A stretch of DNA of 54,789 nt from Candidatus Mcinerneyibacteriota bacterium (GCA_016937175.1 JAFGWL010000036.1:1-54789); one strand, 5' to 3'; counted from the first letter of the stretch, positions 42,462-51,218 are shown. Program-made: numbers and translations. Notes: a model not told the origin generated them from the sequence alone.

Positions 42462-43130
42462 TTGGAAAAGCAGATTCCCAGGCCGACATTGGAACGGTTC
42501 CCCAAATACTATCAGGTGGCGAGTTCTTTTCTGAACAAAAGCCGTGAACCCTATATCTCTTCGGTTTATCTGGCTGAATGTCTCAGTATGGACGATTCCC
42601 AGGTCAGGCGGGATATGATGTATCTGGATATCGGCGGAAAACCAAGAGTAGGCTATAACGCCGAAGAGCTCCGCAACACACTGGCTCACTATCTCGGTTA
42701 TTTCAACCTTAATGTCGCCCTGCTGGTCGGCGCAGGACATCTGGGGACAGCAATTGCTGAATACAGGGGTTTTGAAGCTTACGGGCTTAGGATCATCGGG
42801 CTTTTCGACATTGATGACTCCAAGATCGGAGAAAAGATAGGAACGGTTCAGATCCAGCCGTTATCAAACCTCGATTCCTTTGTCCCGAAACACAATATAA
42901 GGATAGGGATAATTACGACGCCGGCTGAGGCTGCCCAGTCTGTGGCGGAAAGGCTGGTGGCTGCAGGGATCAAGGCTATCTGGAATTTTGCCCCTGCACG
43001 CCTTCAGGTCCCCGAGGATGTTTTTGTCCAGGATGAGAACCTGGCCGAGAGTTTTTCCTTTATTTCCCATTTTATGAAGCAGTTCGAACGGAAAAAGACG
43101 TCCAAAGTCATCGTGAAAAAGATTCAATAA
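42462..43130 (+). CDS. rex: Redox-sensing transcriptional repressor Rex
   Basis: A 222-residue Rex, which senses the NADH/NAD+ ratio and represses fermentation and electron-transfer genes. The N-terminal winged helix (IPRPTLERFPKYY to about residue 80) includes SSVYLAECLSMDDSQVRRDM; the Rossmann domain has VGAGHLGTA at 89-97. A GTG at 42435 sits at the predicted transcription start without a ribosome binding site, so the TTG at 42462, five bases after AAGGAG, is preferred. It overlaps truA convergently by 7 bp. Confidence 0.95.
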   Translation: MEKQIPRPTLERFPKYYQVASSFLNKSREPYISSVYLAECLSMDDSQVRRDMMYLDIGGKPRVGYNAEELRNTLAHYLGYFNLNVALLVGAGHLGTAIAEYRGFEAYGLRIIGLFDIDDSKIGEKIGTVQIQPLSNLDSFVPKHNIRIGIITTPAEAAQSVAERLVAAGIKAIWNFAPARLQVPEDVFVQDENLAESFSFISHFMKQFERKKTSKVIVKKIQ

Positions 43131-43879
43131 TCATCCCTATAATAGACTTCTTCCAGGATCAGTCCATCGGGAGCCAGTGTCTTTCCTATGGAGTGGCGGT
43201 CCCCTGTTTCAAAGGCCCTGATGATCTCCTCTTCGCGGAGTTTGCCCAGGCCCAGATAGAGAAGTGTTCCCATGATGATCCGTATCATATTATAGAGGAA
43301 CCGGTTGCCTTTGATATGAAAAGTATACACCCCCTGAGCCTTCTCCAGAGAAAAGGAGCGGATGATACAGACCGGTGATTTTTCCGGATCACGGCTGGCC
43401 ATATTACGAAAAGCGGAAAAGTCCTTCTCGCCGGTAAAGAGGGGGAGGGCCTTTTCCATGCGGAGAAAATCGACAGGAGAGGGAAGACGATAGGCATAGC
43501 GGTTTCTCAGGGGGTCGTCAGGGTAGATAAAGGTGTATGAGTAGTGTTTTCCACAGGCGGAGAAGATCGGGTGAAACGACTTGTCGGAATAATCCAGCTC
43601 CAGGATGCGGATATCCCTGGGAAGAGAGGTGTTGGCGCCGCGAAGGACATTCAGGGGCGGGATATCCTTGTGGGCCCTGAAATGGATGACCTGTCCGCGG
43701 GCGTGAACACCTGAGTCGGTCCTGCTGGCTCCCTGGACTTTGATGCGCTCTGTATCGAAGATCCCGCTGAAGGCTGTTTCCACCATGCCCTGAACCGTGG
43801 GGATCCCTTTGCGTTGGAGCTGCCAGCCTTTATAGTCCGTTCCGTCATAGGCGACTTTTCCTCTGTAATAGGTAAACAT
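43124..43879 (-). CDS. truA: tRNA pseudouridine synthase A
   Basis: A 251-residue TruA, which makes pseudouridine at positions 38-40 of tRNAs. The catalytic Asp55 lies in ASRTDSGVHA. YDGTDYKGWQLQ at the start and RFLYNMIRIIMGTLLYLGLG near the end are family signatures. GGAGGG precedes the ATG. No clear promoter is seen. Confidence 0.97.
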   Translation of the reverse strand: MFTYYRGKVAYDGTDYKGWQLQRKGIPTVQGMVETAFSGIFDTERIKVQGASRTDSGVHARGQVIHFRAHKDIPPLNVLRGANTSLPRDIRILELDYSDKSFHPIFSACGKHYSYTFIYPDDPLRNRYAYRLPSPVDFLRMEKALPLFTGEKDFSAFRNMASRDPEKSPVCIIRSFSLEKAQGVYTFHIKGNRFLYNMIRIIMGTLLYLGLGKLREEEIIRAFETGDRHSIGKTLAPDGLILEEVYYRDDY

Positions 43880-43936
43880 CTTTCCCTCCTGTCCTATGGT
43901 ACTGCAACTTCCTTTTTTTGAGAAGTGAAATCATCC

Positions 43937-43965
43937 TTTACACCGGAGAGCTGTTTCAGTAAAAT
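43937..43965 (+). promoter_or_regulatory. Promoter of the TM1266-like gene
   Basis: TTTACA, 17 bp and TAAAAT, 32 bp ahead of the ATG. Confidence 0.6.
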
Positions 43966-43997
43966 ATGAATAATTGAAGAAGTAAAAAGGAGGTTTT

Positions 43998-44255
43998 ATG
44001 AAGGAAATGATGATCATGGGATTGTTGCTTACAGACCGTGTGAAAGAAGCGACAAGAGTCCAGGAGATCCTGACCAGATATGGCTGCTCCATTAAAACCC
44101 GTTTGGGGATGCATGAAGTCTCTAAGGATTATTGCGACAAAAAGGGCTTTGTCGTCCTGGAACTTGTGGGAGACAAAAAGGATTGGGAAGCCCTGGAAAA
44201 AGAGTTGTGTGAAGTCCAGGGAGTCCAGGTCAAGACCATGTTCTTCGAGTATTGA
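43998..44255 (+). CDS. TM1266-family small protein (iron-only hydrogenase system regulator type)
   Basis: An 85-residue ACT-like protein. RVKEATRVQEILTRYGCSIKTRLGMHE with the later Cys and VVLELVGDKKDW match the TM1266 family, named for its co-occurrence with [FeFe]-hydrogenase maturation genes. The role is unproven; it may bind a ligand and regulate. AAAAGGAGG precedes the ATG. It is a single-gene unit with its own promoter and terminator, and no hydrogenase gene lies in the window. Confidence 0.8.
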   Translation: MKEMMIMGLLLTDRVKEATRVQEILTRYGCSIKTRLGMHEVSKDYCDKKGFVVLELVGDKKDWEALEKELCEVQGVQVKTMFFEY

Positions 44256-44280
44256 AAAAAGGGGGCTTTGCCCCCTTTTT
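44256..44280. terminator. Bidirectional terminator between the TM1266-like and yugP-like genes
   Basis: AAAAAGGGGGC-TTT-GCCCCCTTTTT is an 11 bp perfect stem with A/T ends that supply a U-run in both directions. Confidence 0.85.
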
Positions 44281-44299
44281 CACTCTCTTTTTTCGTTCT

Positions 44300-44977
44300 T
44301 TAACGTCTCCGGGACAGGAGAATCAGACGCAGCAGATTCATCAGTGCGGCCAGGGCGGCGGCGAGATAGGTCAGGGCTGCAGCTTTCAGGACTTTCTGGG
44401 CTCCTGTCAATTCCTCCGGGGTAAGATATGACCTTTTTTTCAACACGCGTAAGGCCATGTAGGAGGCATCGAACTCCACAGGGAGGGTGATGACTGTGAA
44501 AAAGACGGCTGCAGCGTAGAGGATGATCCCGATATTGACCAGGGGCGGGAATTGAAAGATAAAGCCGAACAAGACCAGGGGGATGGCCAGATTGGACCCA
44601 AAGGTGCTCACGGGAACCAGCGCGTTTCGGATCTTGAGGGGAAAATAATCACGGGCATCCTGGACCGCATGGCCACATTCATGGGCTGCTACGGCGATGG
44701 CCGCGATACTTGTCTGTCCATAGACGGCCTCAGAAAGACGGAGTACTTTATGTCGCGGGTCATAGTGGTCGGTCAGATGTCCCGAGACACGCTCGACGGG
44801 GACATCCACTTCAGTTCTGAGCAGAATATCCCGGGCGACGGCATCGGCCGTCATATTCTGAGAAGAGCGGATCCCCGAGTACCGGGAAAATGTGGATTTG
44901 ACTTTGAACTGGGCATAGAGAGAGAGAAGGATGGCCGGGACCAGAAGGATCATGGTCCAGTCATAGAAATAGTACAT
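44300..44977 (-). CDS. Membrane zinc metallopeptidase, YugP family
   Basis: A 225-residue integral membrane protein. HECGH at 99-103 (AAHECGHAVQD) is the zinc-binding motif, with the third ligand expected in LPVEFDASYMAL. Hydrophobic helices are at about 8-24, 115-135, 140-165 and 200-220. Members are of unknown physiological role. The ATG at 44975-44977 follows AAGGAG; 33 further residues in frame upstream are out-of-frame MutS-like coding sequence. It starts 4 bp after the stop of the MutS-like gene. Confidence 0.88.
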   Translation of the reverse strand: MYYFYDWTMILLVPAILLSLYAQFKVKSTFSRYSGIRSSQNMTADAVARDILLRTEVDVPVERVSGHLTDHYDPRHKVLRLSEAVYGQTSIAAIAVAAHECGHAVQDARDYFPLKIRNALVPVSTFGSNLAIPLVLFGFIFQFPPLVNIGIILYAAAVFFTVITLPVEFDASYMALRVLKKRSYLTPEELTGAQKVLKAAALTYLAAALAALMNLLRLILLSRRR

Positions 44978-44981
44978 AGTA

Positions 44982-46325
44982 TCACTCCTTTGAAGGGGAT
45001 GGCGGTTCCAGGAGATCCGGGATCCCTTCATTTTGCAAGATGAGGAGTCCGAGACGTTCCCGGGAAATCCCCTCATTTATTTTATAGGTGAAAAGCGGCC
45101 GCCCGTCAACAACCGAAGATTCAAAAGAGTAAAAAGCGATGGAGGGGTTGTCCCGTACCTCTTCGGCCAGTTCAATGAGATGAGACGAAAGTATAAAGAG
45201 GTTGCCGGGCCAGAGAGTGAATTTCCGGATCACAAGGCGGGAGGCGTCATAGGCGTCTTTGACATTGGTCCCTTTGAAAAGTTCATCGAAGATGAAAAGA
45301 AGGTGGCTTGACTGATGAAGGAGCCGGCCGGCTTCTTTGACACGCCTGACTTCGCTGAAAAAATAACTGTATCCTTTGCGTATGTTGTCTTCCGTATTTA
45401 TGCTGGTAAACAAGCCCTGAAAGAGATCCATACGACATTCCCGGGCGAAGACGGGAAGGCCGGCGCGGCCTAGAAGCACGGTTATTCCAAGAGCTTTCAG
45501 GAAAGTCGTTTTCCCGGCCATATTGGGGCCGGTCAGAAAAAGGAAGGAACAGGGTGTCTGGAAATCCTGTGTCACAGGGTGGGGGAGAAACGGGTGATAG
45601 AGGCCCCGGGCTGAAAAAAAAGGCTTCTCGGATTCCATGACCCGGGGGAAACACATGAGGTGGCTTTTCATAGCGGCCCCCACGGAAAAGAAGGCGTCAA
45701 GAAGGGCGAAGGACTCGGTCAGAGAATCGATATAAAATTGGCCTCTTGTCCTGAGCCAGCGGTCAGCGTCCAGAAGGCGGAACGGATGGCGGCCGGGAGA
45801 GGAGAGTCCTGAAATATGGGCCAGGACAGGGCCCAGAGACTCTTCGATACGATGGGTGAGCGCCCTGACCTCACCGGGGAGGGGAGCCTGTCCGATCCTA
45901 TCCAGAAATCCTTCCAAAGCATGGGCAAAAGCGGCGATGAGGGTCACTCCTTCGGAAATAAACTCCATGTTGCTGAAGAGGCCTGTCCCTTTGTGCCTTA
46001 AAGAAAGGCGAAGCCACATTCCTGCCAGATGAAGTGGGCTCCTGTTTCGGATCATGGGAAGTTTCGAACGCAAATATTGGGTGATGAAGAGAAACTGATT
46101 TTTGTGGACCGGCGGCGCCTCTTCTTCCAGCTCATGGAAAAAACGGAAGGAGTCCTGCCTCTCCTCTACCTGTTTCAGGGTCTGAAAGTCTTCCATAAAA
46201 AAGGAGCGAAGCTGTTCCCTTCCCTTTTCCGTCCTGGTGTAGTCGAAAAGCGCAAAGACCCCCGGTGTCCCGTCATAGGACTCGAACAACTCGAGGTCTC
46301 GCATGGTCTGGACATCGGCAGTCAT
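44982..46325 (-). CDS. MutS-like ATPase without mismatch-recognition domain
   Basis: A 447-residue protein with the MutS core and ATPase domains but no N-terminal mismatch-binding domain. Walker A is TGPNMAGKTTFLKALG, Walker B LLFIFDELFKGT, followed by the ILSSHLIELAE switch region. MutS itself is about 850 residues. Similar short forms occur in Bacteroidota and relatives; they are unlikely to do normal mismatch repair. The ATG at 46325 follows AAAGGAG. It is co-transcribed with the YugP-family gene. Confidence 0.87.
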   Translation of the reverse strand: MTADVQTMRDLELFESYDGTPGVFALFDYTRTEKGREQLRSFFMEDFQTLKQVEERQDSFRFFHELEEEAPPVHKNQFLFITQYLRSKLPMIRNRSPLHLAGMWLRLSLRHKGTGLFSNMEFISEGVTLIAAFAHALEGFLDRIGQAPLPGEVRALTHRIEESLGPVLAHISGLSSPGRHPFRLLDADRWLRTRGQFYIDSLTESFALLDAFFSVGAAMKSHLMCFPRVMESEKPFFSARGLYHPFLPHPVTQDFQTPCSFLFLTGPNMAGKTTFLKALGITVLLGRAGLPVFARECRMDLFQGLFTSINTEDNIRKGYSYFFSEVRRVKEAGRLLHQSSHLLFIFDELFKGTNVKDAYDASRLVIRKFTLWPGNLFILSSHLIELAEEVRDNPSIAFYSFESSVVDGRPLFTYKINEGISRERLGLLILQNEGIPDLLEPPSPSKE

Positions 46326-46373
46326 CAAACAGTCTCCTTTGCGGGGTGAGCCCCCAAAACAGGTGCTTTTTTA

Positions 46374-46401
46374 ATTATACAGAGGGAAGGTGGGATAACA
46401 A
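46374..46401 (-). promoter_or_regulatory. Promoter of the MutS-like/YugP transcript
   Basis: TTGTTA (complement of 46396-46401), 16 bp and TATAAT (complement of 46374-46379). Confidence 0.6.
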
Positions 46402-46444
46402 GGGAAAAGGAACATCCCCTCATTTAAGGTTGTTTAGTTAATAC

Positions 46445-46472
46445 TTGTTTATTTCATAGTGGTCCGTATAAT
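46445..46472 (+). promoter_or_regulatory. Promoter of the processing-protease/tsaD transcript
   Basis: TTGTTT, 16 bp and TATAAT, 18 bp before the ATG at 46491. Confidence 0.65.
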
Positions 46473-46490
46473 AGAGCGGGAGGAGTTAAG

Positions 46491-47942
46491 ATGTATAAAA
46501 AAGCATTACTGGCTGTCACAATCTTGTTGTTTTTGTTTTTTTCAGTAAACCTTGTCTTTTCTGCAGGAGATTTTTTTAAGGGACTGGCCATGATCAACGA
46601 TGTCCATACCATGGTCAAGGAACATTATGTGGAACCCGGCGATGTCCGGGACCAGGATATGGCCTATCGGGCCATCAAAGGAATGTTGGAAGGGCTGGAT
46701 CCTCACACGGCCTTTTTCAACCCGGAAGAGAGCCGGGACATGATCACCGACATTGAAGGCTCATTCGGAGGACTGGGGATACGGATCGATAAAAAAGGAG
46801 ACTTTGTCGTCGTAGTCTCGCCTATCGAAGGGACACCGGCCTATCGTATGGGAATACAGGCCGGGGATAGGATCGTGGAAGTCGACGGGGAATCCGCCGT
46901 CGGGCTCTCCCTTGAAAAAGTGATCAGCATGCTGCGTGGAGACATCGGGACAAAGGTCCGGGTCAGTATCCAGAGGGACGGGGTCGCTGACCTGATTACC
47001 TTTGAGATCGTCCGGGAAAAGATCGAGCTGCCCAGTTTGGCGGGGACTTTTATGATCGATGAGACCACCGGCTATATCCGTTTTATCCACTTCCAGGAGA
47101 ACTCCCTTGAAGAGATGAAAAAAGCCCTGGCCGGCCTGAAAGCCGGGGGAATGGAAAAGCTTATCCTGGATCTACGTTATAATCCCGGAGGGATCCTGGA
47201 GATCGCCCACGGGATTGCCGATCTCTTTATACCCCGGGGTGAAGTCATCGTCTCTACCCGTGGCCGTGACGGGGTCTTGCTTGAGGAGTACAGGTCTACC
47301 GACCCCACGCCGTATGCCGATATCTCCCTGGCTCTGCTCGTCGACCGGGGGTCAGCCTCGGCTTCGGAGATCCTGGCCGGAGCAGTCAAGGACCTGAAGC
47401 GGGGACTCATTATCGGAGAGAAGACATACGGGAAGGGGTCTGTCCAGCGGATCTATTCGCTCAGAGACGGGTCGGCCCTGAAGATGACCATCGCCTATTA
47501 CTACACACCGGGAGGGACCTGTGTGGACGGAACAGGCATCGAGCCGGATATCACCGTGGAAAGCCGGCCTCTCCCTGTCCAGCTTGTCGACCTTCTCCGG
47601 GGAAACCATATTGAAGATTTTACTGCCAGGCGGACAGATATCACCGCAGAGGACGGAGACAAGACCATTCTCAGCTCCTTTCGGGAAAATCTGGAGAAAG
47701 AAGGATATGACTTTAAAGAGCATTTTATCGGGGATGGAGTCAACGCGGCTCTGATCACAGAATATGTCCCGGACTGGAAGGGAAAGATCTTTGATGCCAT
47801 CGCAGAAGAGTTGATCCGCCAGATCCGGTACCGTCTGATCTACAGGGACAGCGGAGAAGAGGCAGCGCGTCTCTTTCTGGCCGGGGATGACCCGGTGATT
47901 GAAAAAGCCAGGGAGGCTCTGTCGGAAAAGGGAGGACGATGA
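46491..47942 (+). CDS. C-terminal processing peptidase (S41)
   Basis: A 483-residue exported protease of the CtpA/Prc family. An N-terminal signal or anchor (ALLAVTILLFLFFSVNLVFS) is followed by a PDZ domain (GSFGGLGIRIDKKGDFVVV to about residue 175) and the S41 domain. The catalytic serine lies in RGSASASEILAGA and the lysine in GEKTYGKGSVQ. The ~100 residues after the catalytic core are a family-typical tail. GGGAGGAG precedes the ATG. It overlaps tsaD by ATGA. Confidence 0.95.
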   Translation: MYKKALLAVTILLFLFFSVNLVFSAGDFFKGLAMINDVHTMVKEHYVEPGDVRDQDMAYRAIKGMLEGLDPHTAFFNPEESRDMITDIEGSFGGLGIRIDKKGDFVVVVSPIEGTPAYRMGIQAGDRIVEVDGESAVGLSLEKVISMLRGDIGTKVRVSIQRDGVADLITFEIVREKIELPSLAGTFMIDETTGYIRFIHFQENSLEEMKKALAGLKAGGMEKLILDLRYNPGGILEIAHGIADLFIPRGEVIVSTRGRDGVLLEEYRSTDPTPYADISLALLVDRGSASASEILAGAVKDLKRGLIIGEKTYGKGSVQRIYSLRDGSALKMTIAYYYTPGGTCVDGTGIEPDITVESRPLPVQLVDLLRGNHIEDFTARRTDITAEDGDKTILSSFRENLEKEGYDFKEHFIGDGVNAALITEYVPDWKGKIFDAIAEELIRQIRYRLIYRDSGEEAARLFLAGDDPVIEKAREALSEKGGR

Positions 47943-48940
47943 TCATTCTCGGGATCGAGACATCCTGCGATGAGACCTCAGCGGCTCTTGTCCGTGACGG
48001 CAGGGTCATCCTCTCCAATGTGATCCACACACAGGAGGTCCACCATAAATTCGGCGGGGTCGTCCCGGAAGTAGCATCGAGGAATCATGTGATCAAGATC
48101 TTCGAAGTGCTTGATGCTGTGGAAAAAGAGGCAGGGATGTCGCTTCGTGAGGCTGATGCTATTGCTGTGACCCGGGGGCCGGGGCTGGTGGGGGCTCTGC
48201 TCATCGGGGTAAACACAGCCAAGGGATTGGCCTATAGTTGGCAGAAACCCCTGATCCCCGTCCATCATGTGGAAGCGCATCTATATGCCAATATGCTCCA
48301 TTTCGGAGAGATCCCCTTTCCCTTTCTCGGCCTCATCGTCTCCGGGGGGCATACTCACCTGGTCCTGGTAGAGAGCCCCAGGTCATACCGTCTGATCGGC
48401 CAGACCCGGGATGATGCCGTGGGAGAAGCCTTTGATAAGGTCGCCAAGATGCTGGGACTGGGATATCCGGGGGGGCCTGCCGTGGACCGCATCGCTGCAC
48501 AGGGGGATGAAGACGCTATGGAACTTCCCATCCCGGTCCTCCGTGACAACCCGATGGATTTTAGTTTCAGCGGCCTCAAGACAGCAGTGAGAAATCTGAT
48601 CGCCCGCTCACCCGGTGTCAAAAAGGAGGATGTCTGCGCTTCGTTTCAGAAGACAGCTGTCCGGGCTCTGACCCAGCGGGTGGAACTCTTTTTCACCGGG
48701 GAAAAGCCCTATCCCCTGGTCGTTGCCGGTGGCGTGGCCGCCAACAGCCGTCTTAGGGCTGAGTTTTCTTCCCTGTCCGCCCGGTACAACGTTCCCCTGT
48801 TTATCCCTCCCGTAGGCCTGTGCACGGATAATGCCGCTATGGTGGCTGCTCTGGGAAATGATCTCTTCCGGGAAGGAGCCTTCCTGGAGGGGGAAAAACT
48901 CCTCTCACTCAATGCCACCAGTTCTCTATCCTTTGTCTGA
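47939..48940 (+). CDS. tsaD: tRNA N6-threonylcarbamoyladenosine synthase subunit TsaD
   Basis: A 333-residue TsaD, which transfers threonylcarbamoyl to A37 of ANN-decoding tRNAs. GIETSCDETSAAL at the start, the iron-binding HHVEAHLYA, SGGHTHLVL and VAGGVAANSRLR are diagnostic. No tsaB, tsaE or tsaC is in the window. Its stop abuts the stop of the convergent PAS gene. Confidence 0.98.
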   Translation: MIILGIETSCDETSAALVRDGRVILSNVIHTQEVHHKFGGVVPEVASRNHVIKIFEVLDAVEKEAGMSLREADAIAVTRGPGLVGALLIGVNTAKGLAYSWQKPLIPVHHVEAHLYANMLHFGEIPFPFLGLIVSGGHTHLVLVESPRSYRLIGQTRDDAVGEAFDKVAKMLGLGYPGGPAVDRIAAQGDEDAMELPIPVLRDNPMDFSFSGLKTAVRNLIARSPGVKKEDVCASFQKTAVRALTQRVELFFTGEKPYPLVVAGGVAANSRLRAEFSSLSARYNVPLFIPPVGLCTDNAAMVAALGNDLFREGAFLEGEKLLSLNATSSLSFV

Positions 48941-49597
48941 TTATTCTTTTGAACGATGATCAGAAGCAGGGTCTCCGGCAGCCCTTAAGAGGAGGTTCAG
49001 ATCTGTCATCACGCCGATGACATGGACTAACCGGCCCGACTCATCCCTCTGGATCCGCCAGCGTGAAAGGGCGTAAAGAGTCTGTTGATTGCCCGTGGTC
49101 AGTGTGAGAAAAAGAGGCGGCGGAGGGCTTCCTTCCTTCAGGTCTTTCAGATACCCCCATAAGTGATCCTCATAGACATCAGAAATACAGATATCCGAAA
49201 GAGGCCGGCCCGAAAGAGTCTCATCCGAATAATGCAGAAGCTGCTTGAAGGAGGAATTCGCGTATTCGATCCTCCCCCGTTCGTCCAGGACCAGCAGAGG
49301 GTCGGGAAGTATCTCCAAAAGGGAGCGGTAATGAGCCTCTGCCCGGCGGATCTGCTGATGAAGGAGGTCGCGTTTCCTCAGATGGGATGCTGAAAGAAGA
49401 AATAGGAGAAGGGACGTTCCCAGGACAAAGAGCCACCCTTTGTACAGCTGCCCCTTGACGTAGAGAGCCGGGGCAGGAAGGAGAAGATTCAAAAGATAAT
49501 CGGAAAAGAGTATCCAGAGAAAGCCCGTGAAGAGAAAAATAAGGGCTATCTTCAGTGCATCTTTCTTCCATGAGAACCGCGGCGGGAAAAGTGTCAT
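48941..49597 (-). CDS. Membrane protein with a single PAS domain
   Basis: A 218-residue protein with two N-terminal membrane helices (about 15-35 and 53-70), a short coiled stretch (LRKRDLLHQQIRRAEAHYRS) and one PAS domain (LLEILPDPLLVLDERGRIEY onward to GVMTDLNLLLR). It ends there; no kinase, GGDEF or HTH output domain follows. It could be a stand-alone sensor or a truncated one. The message is predicted leaderless. It is adjacent and convergent to tsaD with no gap. Confidence 0.82.
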   Translation of the reverse strand: MTLFPPRFSWKKDALKIALIFLFTGFLWILFSDYLLNLLLPAPALYVKGQLYKGWLFVLGTSLLLFLLSASHLRKRDLLHQQIRRAEAHYRSLLEILPDPLLVLDERGRIEYANSSFKQLLHYSDETLSGRPLSDICISDVYEDHLWGYLKDLKEGSPPPPLFLTLTTGNQQTLYALSRWRIQRDESGRLVHVIGVMTDLNLLLRAAGDPASDHRSKE

Positions 49598-49602
49598 ACT
49601 CT

Positions 49603-49631
49603 ATTATAGAAAAGGAAATCCCTTTTCACAA
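49603..49631 (-). promoter_or_regulatory. Promoter of the PAS gene with inverted repeat in its spacer
   Basis: TTGTGA (complement of 49626-49631), 17 bp and TATAAT (complement of 49603-49608), only 5 bp before the ATG. GAAAAGG-AAATC-CCTTTTC (49609-49627) fills the spacer as a perfect inverted repeat, a possible operator. Confidence 0.65.
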
Positions 49632-49644
49632 GGGAAAAGAGTGC

Positions 49645-49673
49645 TTGACGATTGATGAGGGGCTCTCTATTCT
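49645..49673 (+). promoter_or_regulatory. Promoter of the pyroglutamyl peptidase gene
   Basis: TTGACG, 17 bp and TATTCT, 17 bp before the ATG at 49691. Confidence 0.65.
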
Positions 49674-49690
49674 CTCAGAAAGGAGAGAGC

Positions 49691-50302
49691 ATGAGAATAC
49701 TCGTAACAGGATTCGAGCCCTTCGGCGGAGACAAGGTCAATCCGTCGGAGGAGGTAATCAAAAGTCTTCCTCCTCTCGTCGGAGACATCACTGTCATCCC
49801 CGGGCTCTTGCCTGTGGCCTATGGAGAAGCGGAAGAGGAGCTCTTCTCCCTTATCCGCTTGCATGAGCCCGACGGAATCCTCTCCCTGGGCTTTGCTTCG
49901 GGCCGGTGCGCTCCTGAGCTGGAAAGGATTGCCGTCAACCTGGATGATGCTCCTCTGGCTGATAACCGGGGACTGATAAGAAGGGCGGCTCTCATTACCC
50001 CGGGTGGCCCTGACGCCTACTTTTCCACATTACCTTTAGATAAGATCCGTCAGGCCCTGCGGGTTAAGGGGATCCCCTCTTTCATCTCTCTGTCCGCCGG
50101 TGCTTTTCTCTGCAATCATCTCTTCTATCTTCTCATGGAATATGCCCACAAATCACGCCCCCTGATCCCGGCAGGGTTTATGCATCTGCCTGCTCTTCCT
50201 TCACAGGGGCTGGATCAACGGAACAGGCCCACCATGCCCCTCTCCCTTCAGGTGGAGGCTGTCACTCTCACGGTGAAGACCATGGGGGCCGGGGACGTAT
50301 GA
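49691..50302 (+). CDS. pcp: Pyroglutamyl-peptidase I (pyrrolidone carboxyl peptidase)
   Basis: A 203-residue C15 cysteine peptidase that removes N-terminal pyroglutamate. The start VTGFEPFGGDKVNPSEEV is diagnostic. The triad is Glu78 (LERIAVN), Cys141 (SAGAFLCNHLFY) and His165 (GFMHLP). The ATG at 49691 follows AAAGGAGAG; 13 upstream codons in frame cover the promoter and are not used. It overlaps the next gene by ATGA. Confidence 0.95.
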   Translation: MRILVTGFEPFGGDKVNPSEEVIKSLPPLVGDITVIPGLLPVAYGEAEEELFSLIRLHEPDGILSLGFASGRCAPELERIAVNLDDAPLADNRGLIRRAALITPGGPDAYFSTLPLDKIRQALRVKGIPSFISLSAGAFLCNHLFYLLMEYAHKSRPLIPAGFMHLPALPSQGLDQRNRPTMPLSLQVEAVTLTVKTMGAGDV

Positions 50303-51147
50303 TCCCGGCCTGGAGGAGCGCCCGGGGGGAAGTCGCCCTCTTTTTATCGGCTTTTTTTTTCAGCCTGACGGCATTGGCCGTTAAGGCAGCCTCTTCCTTT
50401 TTCACAGGATCCTTCATAGCCTTTTTCCGTTTCGGGGTGGAGATCGCCCTCTGTTTTTCTCTCCTTATTCTCATGAAAAAAAAGTTCCGGGTGAAAGATC
50501 TCAGGACCTGGCTTTTAAGGGGGTTTTTCGGGGCGGGCTCCATGGCCCTCTACTTTATCGCCATCAGCCTCTCTTCCAGCGGCCGGGCGACGCTTCTCTT
50601 CAATACATATCCTCTCTTTGTCGCTCTCACCGGGGCTCTCTTTTTCGGGAAAAAGATGAACCGGGGCCATATGGCCAGCCTTATCCTCTGTGGAGCAGGG
50701 GTCTGGTTCGTCTTCCATGATAAGAGTGATTTCGGGCCTGCCGGAGATGCCGCCGGGCTGTTTTCGGCTCTTTTTGCCGGGGTCTCCATCCATTTTCTCC
50801 AAAGGTCAAGGGAGTCCGACCATACGGTCATCGTCTATATGGCGGCGGCCTTTTTCGGGTTGGCTTTTACAGCTCCATCAGCGGGAAGCGCTGTAACCCT
50901 GTCATGGCCCCTTGTCCCTCTGCTTATCGGGGTGGGCCTTGTCTCTCTGGCAGGGCAGCTTCTCATGTCTTACGGCTTTAAATATATTCACCCCACACGG
51001 GGGAGTATTATCGCCTACTCCTCTCTGCCGCTGACCATGGGGGCCAGTTTTTTTCTTTTTGACGAGAAGTACCATCCTCTCTTCTTTCTGGGAACCTTAT
51101 TCATCGTGGCGGGGCTTTTGGTCAATCTTTTGAACAAAAGAAGATGA
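50299..51147 (+). CDS. EamA/DMT-family permease
   Basis: A 282-residue membrane protein with ten hydrophobic helices in two EamA repeats; the repeat ends show YFIAISLSSSGRATLLFNTY and SYGFKYIHPTRGSIIAYSSL. Members export amino acids or other small metabolites. It is coupled to pcp, so export or uptake of an amino acid derivative is a thin guess. Confidence 0.88.
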   Translation: MIPAWRSARGEVALFLSAFFFSLTALAVKAASSFFTGSFIAFFRFGVEIALCFSLLILMKKKFRVKDLRTWLLRGFFGAGSMALYFIAISLSSSGRATLLFNTYPLFVALTGALFFGKKMNRGHMASLILCGAGVWFVFHDKSDFGPAGDAAGLFSALFAGVSIHFLQRSRESDHTVIVYMAAAFFGLAFTAPSAGSAVTLSWPLVPLLIGVGLVSLAGQLLMSYGFKYIHPTRGSIIAYSSLPLTMGASFFLFDEKYHPLFFLGTLFIVAGLLVNLLNKRR

Positions 51148-51218
51148 AACTTTTCTGATTGTTCAGGTGTCTCATGGAAACCAGGTTGCTGAATGACTTG
51201 TTTTCGCAAAGGAGAACA

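Noticed and set aside
42435-42464. GTG at 42435 as the rex start
   Set aside because: It sits at the predicted transcription start with no Shine-Dalgarno, while TTG at 42462 has AAGGAG at the right distance and fits the family N-terminus.
46425-46460. Rex-binding site upstream of the processing-protease gene
   Set aside because: Only a half-site-like TTGTTTAGTTAA is seen; the second half of the palindrome is missing.
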